Below, piece after piece: positions 9,201 to 15,500 of a stretch of 15,843 nt of DNA. The stretch comes from CAYGTK01 sp964352775 (GTDB lineage Bacteria; Bacteroidota; Bacteroidia; Chitinophagales; CAIOSU01). Where the stretch lies: the NCBI GenBank assembly GCA_964352775.1, contig CAYGTK010000089.1, forward strand, positions 1 to 15,843. The letters run 5' to 3'. The stretch's first letter is position 1, and each line of letters opens with the position of its first letter. The notes under the pieces are model-generated. The model ran no database searches, was not told the DNA's origin, and was given only the letters and a program-made list of their open reading frames with translations. The translations under genes and the position numbers were made by a program.

Positions 9201-12200
9201 ATTGCTCCATGCATAAGTATATGCAGGTGTTCCACCGCTAACTGTAACATCTATTGATCCATCGGTCAACCCATTACAGGTGGCATCGCTAGTAGTAGTT
9301 ACTGTTGCTACAACTGCGTCAGGCTCTCCAACTACTAAACCATCTAGCACAGTAGTGTTACCGAATGCGCCTGTTACAGTTACTGTATAAGTACCTGCGG
9401 CCAATCCGTTCAAGTCTTCTGAAGTAGCTCCAGTATTCCATGCAAATGTAAATGGTGCTACACCACAAGTAACTGTTACATCAATTGCACCTGTATTATC
9501 ACCGTTACAAAGTAGATCGGTAATATCAGCTGTTGCACAAGGGTCGTAAGGAAGTACAGTGATGTAAGCCGTAGCTGTATCACATGCACTAGGTACGCCA
9601 TCATCACAAATCACATAGGTAAATTGATCTGGACCAACATAGTTGTTATTAGGTATGTAAGTGAATGATCCATCAGGATTAACACTTACCGTACCGTTCG
9701 TAGGACCACCTAAAGGCGCAACATTAATAGAAATGTTATCGCCATCTGGGTCGTAATCATTTGTTAGAATATTTCCATCTACTGGGGTGTTGTATAAAGT
9801 AGCAACCGCATCATCAACCGCAACTGGTGGGTTGTTGTTAGGGTCACTATCACCTAATACGTGAATAGTTACGGTAGCAGTATCACATAACTGTGGTGAG
9901 CCATTATCGCATAGTTGATAAACAAAAGTATCATCTCCTGTAAATCCACCATTAGGCGTATAAGTAAATGAACCATTAGGGTTCAAGGTCAATGTACCAT
10001 TGCTTGGTCCGCTGATAGTAGCTGTTACCGTGATAATGTCAGAGGTATCAGGGTCGAAGTCGTTACTAATTACCGTACTGGTAATGCTTTGCCCCTCGTA
10101 GGTAATGAAGTCATCATCATTAGCTACAGGTGGGTTGTTATCGTCATTATCTTCGCGTGGGTATACCTCAATAGTTACCGTAGCCGTATCGCATAAGCTA
10201 GGTGTACCATCATCACATATCACATAAGTGAAGTTATCCGTACCGATAAAGCTTCCATTAGGTGTGTATAGGTATGTACCATCACTACCAATACTAACGG
10301 TACCGTTACTTGGTCCAGTTAGTGGAGTAGGAATAGAAGTTACCACTATATCATCTCCATCTGGGTCACGATCATTGGTAAGTACGTTTCCACCTACAGG
10401 TGTTCCCTGTAAAGTGTTGTTTATGTCGTTACGCGCCAGTGGTGGGTTGTTACAAGTTGGGTCGGTAAACATGTAGCTACCTTGTGTAGTACAGTTGTTA
10501 GCATCTGTTACAGTTATGGTATAAGTACCCATTGCAAGACCGCTGATACCCGATGTGGTTGCCGAATTGCTCCAAGTATAGGTATAAGGACTAGTACCGC
10601 CTGCAACAGCAGTAGAAACCGCACCATCATCAAAAGTACCGGAACAGCTAATATCTGTTATGGTAGGATTAATGCTCAATGCAGCTGGTTCGGTGATTGT
10701 AAAAGTAACATCACCACTCAAACAGCCTATGATGTCTTCAACTTCCAAAGTATAAGTACCAGCTGTTAATCCGGTAATATCTTCGGTGGTAGCACCATTG
10801 CTCCAGTTATAAGTGAATGGATTAGAACCACCAGAAACACTAATATCAATACTTCCATCATTTCCGCCATTACAACTTACATTTTGTACGCCATTAGGGG
10901 TGAAAGTAACTTCAATTGCATCTGGCTGGGTGATCTCGAACGTATCTACTAGAGAACACATGTTAAGGTCAGTAACCGTTACAATGTACATCCCAGCAGG
11001 TTCATTATCTAAGTCTTGAGAAGTTTCTCCATTGCTCCATACATAGCTCAACACGCCTGTACCACCACGTGCAGTGAGGTTAATAGCTCCTGAACTATCA
11101 CCAAAACATTGTACCTGAGTAATACTGGTAGCGATACCATCTATCTCAATACCGTTAGGCTCGCTTATTAAATAGAATACACGACCTAAACAGCCGTTGC
11201 CATCAGTAAGGTCTAACTGGTAGATACCTGCACCAATAGCAGTTAAGTCTTGCGTATTAGCGATAACTGCTGCCGTAAACGGATCTTTCCACTCATAGGT
11301 ATATGGAGGCACTCCCCCACCTGGTGTAAAATCTAAGCTTGCATCAGCACCACCATTACAACTCACGTTCTTTATAGTTACGTTGTAAACGAACTCACCT
11401 GGCTCGGTTATGGTATAATCATCAGTACCTGTACATCCATTGGCGTCAGTTACTGTTACTGTATACGTACCTGCTAATAAGCCACTAACATCTTCGGTAA
11501 TTTCGCCATTGCTCCATGCATAGGTGTATGGAGTAACACCACTTGCAGCAGTAAGGTCAATTTCACCATCACCACTATTAAAGCAATCCGCATTCATTAC
11601 TGTTGCAGTTAACTGCAAATTAGCTGATGAACTGATAACAATACCAGTAGCCGCAGCTGTAGCACCTGAATTATCAGTTACCGTTACTGAATAAGTACCA
11701 GTAGTTAAGCCTGAAAGGTCTTCTGTAGTAGCACTATTACTCCATGCATAAGTGTATGGAGTAGAACCGCCTGTAACAGCAATATCAATAGCACCATTAT
11801 TTGAACTACCACAACCTACATCAGTAGGGGTTACTTGAATATCTAAAGGACTAGAAGCACAAGAATCAGCAATACAGATAATGCTGCTACCATAACTAGT
11901 ATAGTTCAAATTTGGCTGACAGATAAAGCTAACGAACTGTTGCCCCGTAGTTGGAGGAAAATCAGTAGCCTCGTTCCAAGTAAGATCAACACAATTTACG
12001 TTACCGCCAGCATTGTAATTCAACACGTCAAACTCCAAAGTACCCACGGTTGTCCATGAGCCACTTGAAGGTAATATGTTAACGGAGGAAAACTCTACCA
12101 AACCGTAGGACCAAACACTACTTTGCAGGGCCAAAGAGTGCGTTCCGCTAAAGGTTTCGGTGAATATCACCGGATTAGCCAACATACTGTTGTTGAACGT

Positions 12201-12419
12201 AAAGCGCATACTAAGCGACGACACACTATATGGAGCCGCAGTGGGGTTAGCCAGCTGCACATCTACATATAGTTTGTTGTTCGCGCAGTCTACCTGCTCA
12301 TTTGCGAAGCGTATTTGAGCATCCTGTTCCGGGGTGCCCGGTGCGCATTGCGCGTTCACTTGCCCGGTATACAACAGCGATGCTGCTGCTACGAAAAGCA
12401 TAATGATCCAATTTTTCAT
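3273..12419 (-). CDS. Giant SprB-repeat surface adhesin with type B T9SS C-terminal domain
   Basis: About 3,048 residues, exported by Sec and then by the type IX secretion system. I chose the ATG at 12419 because it directly opens a signal peptide (MKNWIIMLFVAAASLLYTGQ, then VNA, cleaved before Gln24) and has AGGGA just upstream; an in-frame ATG at 12488 would add 23 charged residues before it. Domains in order: a possible cohesin-like beta domain (11853-12350); 6 SprB repeats (10452-11852); 3 Ig/cadherin-like domains with Asp-rich DPDGD loops (9546-10451); 25 SprB repeats (3834-9545); a fourth Ig/cadherin-like domain (3549-3833); and a C-terminal sorting domain (3276-3548). That sorting domain has IPNGFSPNGDGVNDEF, IFNRWGNKIWE and LPDGTYYYIL, the TIGR04131/CHU_C signature. 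Each repeat has a GG-(T/S)PYTYAWSNG core, GTYxVTVTDANGC and a closing EP or QP. It is probably a surface filament for adhesion or gliding; the ligand is unknown. It sits between a second repeat protein and the sprF-like gene. Confidence 0.9.
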   Translation of the reverse strand: MKNWIIMLFVAAASLLYTGQVNAQCAPGTPEQDAQIRFANEQVDCANNKLYVDVQLANPTAAPYSVSSLSMRFTFNNSMLANPVIFTETFSGTHSLALQSSVWSYGLVEFSSVNILPSSGSWTTVGTLEFDVLNYNAGGNVNCVDLTWNEATDFPPTTGQQFVSFICQPNLNYTSYGSSIICIADSCASSPLDIQVTPTDVGCGSSNNGAIDIAVTGGSTPYTYAWSNSATTEDLSGLTTGTYSVTVTDNSGATAAATGIVISSSANLQLTATVMNADCFNSGDGEIDLTAASGVTPYTYAWSNGEITEDVSGLLAGTYTVTVTDANGCTGTDDYTITEPGEFVYNVTIKNVSCNGGADASLDFTPGGGVPPYTYEWKDPFTAAVIANTQDLTAIGAGIYQLDLTDGNGCLGRVFYLISEPNGIEIDGIATSITQVQCFGDSSGAINLTARGGTGVLSYVWSNGETSQDLDNEPAGMYIVTVTDLNMCSLVDTFEITQPDAIEVTFTPNGVQNVSCNGGNDGSIDISVSGGSNPFTYNWSNGATTEDITGLTAGTYTLEVEDIIGCLSGDVTFTITEPAALSINPTITDISCSGTFDDGAVSTAVAGGTSPYTYTWSNSATTSGISGLAMGTYTITVTDANNCTTQGSYMFTDPTCNNPPLARNDINNTLQGTPVGGNVLTNDRDPDGDDIVVTSIPTPLTGPSNGTVSIGSDGTYLYTPNGSFIGTDNFTYVICDDGTPSLCDTATVTIEVYPREDNDDNNPPVANDDDFITYEGQSITSTVISNDFDPDTSDIITVTATISGPSNGTLTLNPNGSFTYTPNGGFTGDDTFVYQLCDNGSPQLCDTATVTIHVLGDSDPNNNPPVAVDDAVATLYNTPVDGNILTNDYDPDGDNISINVAPLGGPTNGTVSVNPDGSFTYIPNNNYVGPDQFTYVICDDGVPSACDTATAYITVLPYDPCATADITDLLCNGDNTGAIDVTVTCGVAPFTFAWNTGATSEDLNGLAAGTYTVTVTGAFGNTTVLDGLVVGEPDAVVATVTTTSDATCNGLTDGSIDVTVSGGTPAYTYAWSNGATTEDLSAIVAGTYNVTVTDANGCTATINGITIGEPSVLTAVVTTTSDATCDGLTDGSIDITVSGGTPAYTYAWSTGATTEDLSAVGAGTYNVTVTDANGCTATINGITIGEPNVLTAVVTTASDATCNGLTDGSIDVTISGGTPAYTYAWSNGATTEDLSAVVAGTYDVTVTDANGCTATINGITVGQPDVLAVAVTSTTDVLCNSETDGAIDITVSGGTPAYTYAWSNGAVTEDLSGIVAGTYAVTVTDANGCTGTATNIAINEPPAFVTGATVTDASCNGGADGEIDITISGGTPAYTFAWSNAETTEDITGLIAGTYTVTITDANGCSETVTETVSEASSLSVSGTETNIACFGDSVGSIDVSVTGGTPAYTFAWSNGATTEDLTNVPTGTYGLTVTDVNNCNDVSSYTITSPDSIEVALQEVVDVSCFGAGDGQITLAVTGGVSPYTYDWSSGVAGITQGNLNSGVFVITVTDANGCTAVSNSVIINEPDSLILTGVVTDAGCNGDTTGSIDVTVGGGIPNYFYNWSNGSSDQDISGLTAGSYTVTMTDANSCTKTEVFVVGEPDAIVISIDSITHAACNGATNGGIDISVAGGTPGYTFAWSTGATTEDISGIAAGTYDVTVTDANGCTGVLNAITVAEADMLMATINTVTDASCNGGTDGAIDIDVTGGTPAYTYAWNTADVTQDIAGVAAGTYTVTVTDVNGCSTTLTATVGQTDAIVVTVDSVTDAACFGQASGAIDISVTGGTPNYTYNWDSGNTTQDLSGVAAGTYNVTVTDANGCTGVANGVTVGQANPIAVTVDSTSNASCNLADDGSISISVTGGTPGYTYAWSNFGTTQDITGIPAGTYAVTVTDVNGCTGTASGINITEPNPLDAMMTGMTRPGCFGDTTGSLDITVTGGTPAYSYLWSNGATTEDLTNIAAGAYDVTVTDANGCTDVLAGITLGQPTQLAATVSITDATCNGAADGAVDLTVTGGTTGYTFAWGNGATTEDLSNLNPGTYAVTVTDANGCTTAASGTVGEPNGIEIDFDITNAVCEDDANGGVDATITGGTAPYTYTWSDGSSAQNLSNATAGLYSLMVTDANGCVAMATATIGTDVILEINTGVVNATCGDANGSISLNVSGGNGTYNYTWSGGLSGASPTGLAAGTYTVTVEDVLTGCTKTINVPVSNISDITITGTVTDATCGSPNAGAIDITVTGGSGMITYAWSNSAATEDISGLAAGTYDVTVTDATGCAEVATFTIASQSDVTLNLTAQPSACGQSTGIATAGVISGTAPYSYHWNTDDTTQQIIGLDPGVYMVTVTDANGCTAMAMATVSSVSGPTVSLFPSDLTCASSADGEITSAVSGSGPYIFLWSNGDTTAGLSNLVAGTYGVTVTDINGCQGTAVTTIDRVDAIQVVADKVDVACNGSNSGSIDLTTTGGTPGYTYAWSNSASTEDLNNLVAGTFDVVVTDANGCAASLSINIGEPNALDATIVATTDVSCSGANNGAIDAEVTGGTMPYTYSWNTGDTTQDLNGIAGGTYTLITTDANGCADTVTATVNDAQLLSINVTAITQISCFGECDGAIDVSVNGGTAPFTYAWSNGAVTEDVDSLCDGAYTVTVTDANGCSNTSSAISIDEPAEIVAVPDVTNVTCPGDSDGSIDVSLGGGIAPFTFDWNNGQTGLPLTGLPAGIYTATITDANGCTTTVTGNVPGVEDFGFSNSTVTDATCDTLSDGAINAIVSGGTGPFQFTWVKDGSALPNNLGSFIDGLGIGTYNLTVTDANGCEGDTSFLVGGPQCNQPLECVPDTARTFQVTPVDIEVLVNDTDPDGDIIFITGITTDPTNGVADINSDGTITYIPNEDFVGVDSFYYSVSDGSDECVALVIVYVLPDEPNIFIPNGFSPNGDGVNDEFEITDIESYPQNDLIIFNRWGNKIWEAKGYLNEWRGTNMDNEDLPDGTYYYILNLGDENKTQYAGFVVIHRAQ
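3276..3548 (-). other. Type B T9SS sorting domain (gliding motility-associated C-terminal domain)
   Basis: The last 91 residues of the giant adhesin. The conserved PNGFSPNGDGVND motif, IFNRWGNKIWEAKGY, the W-x-G step and DGTYYYILNL are all present in the expected order and spacing, ending in HRAQ. Type B domains direct T9SS export and in F. johnsoniae depend on a partner of the SprF type, which is the next gene here. Confidence 0.9.
3834..9545 (-). repeat. Array of about 25 SprB repeats
   Basis: Coding tandem array with a unit of roughly 75-77 residues (225-231 bases). Consensus features are an early Cys (xxSCNGG or xCFG), DGxIDxxVxGGTPxYTYAWSNG, a TTEDLSG turn, AGTYxVTVTDANGC with a second Cys, and a closing (G/N)EP, QP or EA. 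Most units keep both cysteines. The final unit next to the Ig-like domain carries an insertion (VKDGSALPNNLGS region), and one unit near 7700-7930 has an altered SSGVAGITQGN turn. Confidence 0.88.
8628..9320 (-). repeat. Three nearly identical 231-base SprB units in tandem
   Basis: Units at 9090-9320, 8859-9089 and 8628-8858 each encode 77 residues beginning (D/S/N)VL(T)AVVTT and ending TINGITIGEP or VGQP. The proteins differ at only a handful of positions, while base differences are scattered, many at third codon positions. They are the closest relatives I see in the array and suggest the most recent local amplification. Confidence 0.8.
9546..10451 (-). repeat. Three tandem Ig/cadherin-like (Big_9-type) domains
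   Basis: Each unit of about 100 residues starts NNPPxAxxD, has a ND(R/F/Y)DPD(G/T) Asp-rich, probably calcium-binding loop, then GPSNGT or GPTNGT, a GSFTYTPNGxFxGxDxFxY core and a Cys-containing end C-D-(D/N)-G-x-P-x-x-C-DTAT. The paired cysteines are seven residues apart in all three. They split the SprB array into blocks of 6 and 25. A more divergent fourth copy (3549-3833) precedes the sorting domain. Confidence 0.82.
10452..11852 (-). repeat. N-terminal block of six SprB repeats
   Basis: Six units of 75-81 residues that are more divergent than the main array. The first lacks the NGC motif (VTVTDNSGATAAATG), and the third carries an insertion in the central turn (WKDPFTAAVIANTQDL). The block lies between the N-terminal domain and the Ig-like domains. 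Confidence 0.85.
11853..12350 (-). other. Possible cohesin-like N-terminal domain of the giant adhesin
   Basis: About 165 residues after the signal peptide, rich in beta strands, with LYVDVQLANPTAAPYSVSSL leading to SMRFTFNNSML, then VEFSS and VGTLEFDVLN. This order resembles the cohesin/CBM-like fold (a VxVxxxN strand, a FxxxYDxxxL strand, and a final IxFxV strand). There are several Cys residues (CAPG, VDC, VNC, FIC, IIC). Assignment is by fold pattern only and is uncertain. Confidence 0.4.
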
Positions 12420-12508
12420 GATCCCTGTGTTTGTCATCTTACCTGTCATTCGGCGTGTATATACTAGTCTTTCCGACGTGTTTTCCATTTTTAAAAGAAC
12501 TTCTGCTC

Positions 12509-15500
12509 CTAAGGTTTTACGCCTGAGAATTGGTTGAAGTTGTTGATCCAGTACGGAATATCGTTCGAGTTACAATCGCAATCCATGTTAAAGTCTCCTT
12601 TACCATACTCGTTAAAACGGTTGTATTCGTTCGATAATGGCACAAAATCCGTTGAGTTCACATCGAAGTTTGCGTCACCGTCCCCAGAGTGCAATACGTA
12701 ATAAGGTAGCCCTTGGTTACCAACTGCCTTCATTTTCTGCCCAGAAGTTACTGGAACACCCTCTTGATAGCTCTGTTCGTGACGGAAATCTATCATCACC
12801 GTACTCGATGAATACTGGGTTACAGCAGTTGCCGACATCACTCCCATGTGGTTACGATGTTGTACTACTGCGTAGATAGAATCTCCTGCCGCAAAGTCAA
12901 CTGCGAACTCAAAACCACCATCTACCGAGTATATTCTACCATCTTTATGAAGAAGCGCTGCGGTACGATAGAAGGTACTAGAAGCATCCTTCGTTCTACG
13001 GAACGATACTAGTACCCAATCCACCACATTGGCATCCATAGCAGAGTCAGCCTCGGTACCAGTGTGATTCCACGGTGCCGTGTTATAGGGTTGATCTGTT
13101 GGTACCACGTGACAGAAAGAGTGCAGCTTATTGTGCATCTCCATTGTATTCATGTCGAAAGGTCCTTCTAAATAGGCTGCCAAAGCTACACGTATTTGCT
13201 GAGTTTGACAAGAAACTTCTATTATCGTAAATGATGATATGGATGAACATCCGTTAACATCATGCACGGTGATAGCGTATGTTCCTGCTGCCAGATTAGA
13301 AATGTCTTCCATGTTAGAACCATTGTTCCAAGTGTAAGTGTATGGCGATGAGCCACCAGATACGCTTAAGTCAATACTTCCATCAGCAGTACCCGTACAT
13401 GCATTGGTAGTATTGGCAGATAACATAATAGGTGTTGGCTCCAATACATTTGCCTGCAATGTAGCATCACAACCATTAGCATCGGTTACAGTAACCATAT
13501 AGGTTCCACCAGCCACATTACTTAGGTCTTGACCTGTTTCGCTATTGCTCCAAGCATAAGTATATGGTGTAGTACCACCCTGCACTATCAAGTCAACCAT
13601 ACCATCAGTACCACCATTACAATTGGTAGGTGTGGTATTAACACCCAAGGTTAAAGGCTGTGGTTGCGCTAGGTTAGCTATTGTTGAGGCAGTACATCCA
13701 TTCGCATCCGTTACCGTTACACTGTATACTGGTAAAAAGGCTGTTAGCGAATTCAAGTCTTGCGAAGATGCTCCATTACTCCAAGCATAGGTATATGGCG
13801 CTGTTCCTCCCACTACACTCAAGTCAATACTTCCATCCGAGTTACCAAAACATGCTGGGTCGGTCACTTCTGTATTCAACACGATAGCAGTAGGTTCATT
13901 AATGCTGAAGCTAGTAGATGCAGTACATCCATTCGCATCAGTTAAAGTAACCGTATAGCTTCCTACAGCTAGGCCGTTTGGATCTTCCATAGTAGAACCA
14001 TCGCTCCATGCATAGGTGTAAGCAGGTGTTCCGCCTACAACTGTAAGATCAATACTTCCACTGGCCTGTCCGTTACATGCTGCATCAGCAGCAATACCGC
14101 TCAACATCAATTCGCTGGCCTCTCCTACTGTTTCGGTCAAAGTCACTATGCAGTTCACCGCATCAGTCACTGTTACCGAGTAAGTACCCGCACTTAATCC
14201 ACCTTCTGTAGCATTGCTACCACCAGTACTCCAAGCATAGGTGTAAGGCGTAGTACCTAGTGATGGCGTAACTGTAATACTACCATCTGCACTACCGAAA
14301 CAAGCTGCATCTGTTACGGCAGCCTGTGCAGTAAAGTCAGAACAACCAGGCTCGTTAATGGTGATACAATCAGCACCTGTACATCCATTCACATCAGTTA
14401 CAGTAACACAGTAAGTACCTGCTGTTAAGTTATTGATATCCTGACTGGTAGCATTATTATCCCAAACGTAAGTATAAGGTGATGTTCCACCCGCTACAGT
14501 AAGGTCTATGCTACCATCGTTACCACCGTTAATGCTCACATCCACCTTCGTGTTGGTTAAGCTAATAGTAGCAGGTTCTGCTATTGTTTGACTAACTGTA
14601 GCATCACAACCATTGGCATCCATCACCATCACGGTGTAGGTACCAGCAGTTAATCCACTAATGTCTTGAGTTGACTCACCATTCGTCCAAGTATAAGTAA
14701 ATGGAGATGTTCCTCCTTGAACTGTCAATTCGATCTCACCATCGTTTCCACCTGCACAACTTACGGTAGTTGTGTTTGCTCCTAAGGTTAAAGGACCAGG
14801 CTGATCAACAGTTGAAGTAGCTGTTGCCGTACAACCGTTCACATCGGTTACCGTTACACTAAATGTAGGTATGAAGGCAGATAGACCATTCAGGTCTTCT
14901 GTTGTCGCTCCGTTGCTCCATGCATAGGTGTATGGAGTTGTTCCACCAGATACTGTTAAGTCAACGCTTCCATCATTTCCACCGAAACAGCTAACATCTG
15001 TTGATGTAGCACTTGCAGCTAGCAAGCTAGGCTGCGTAATAGTTGCCATAGAAGTTTCTACACAACCGTTAGCATCAGTTACGGTTAATGTGTACGTACC
15101 GCTAGTTAGGTTGTCAATGTCCGCTGTATTCGCTCCATTGCTCCAAGCATAGGTATATGGAGTTGTTCCACCAGTTACTGAACTCGTTACCGTTCCGTTA
15201 TCTAAACCATCACAATCAATAGCTGACGGTGTTAAGCTTACAGCTAATGCATCAGGCTGAGCTATTGTAGTACTTTCAACTGCAGTACATCCATTAGCAT
15301 CTGTTACCGTGATGAGATATGTACCTGCTCCTGTGGCCGTAATATCTGCGCTAGTAGAACCATTGCTCCAAGCATAGGTGTATGGCATGGTGCCACCGTT
15401 TACAGTTGCACTTACGCTACCATCATTAACAGCATTACATGAAGCATTAGTACTATCCAACGACACCGTCAATAGAACCGGCTGCGTAATTGTAGCGTCG

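Noticed and set aside
3834..9545. Regular DNA repeats that could suggest a CRISPR array or satellite
   Set aside because: The period is about 225-231 bases with an uninterrupted reading frame and protein-level conservation; there are no short identical repeats with unique spacers.
10228..11019. Several + strand open frames of 68-95 codons inside the repeat arrays (also near 6897, 14928 and 15378)
   Set aside because: The same peptide patterns (for example MYGVVPPDTV) recur in register with the antisense of each SprB unit, so they are repeat shadows, not genes.
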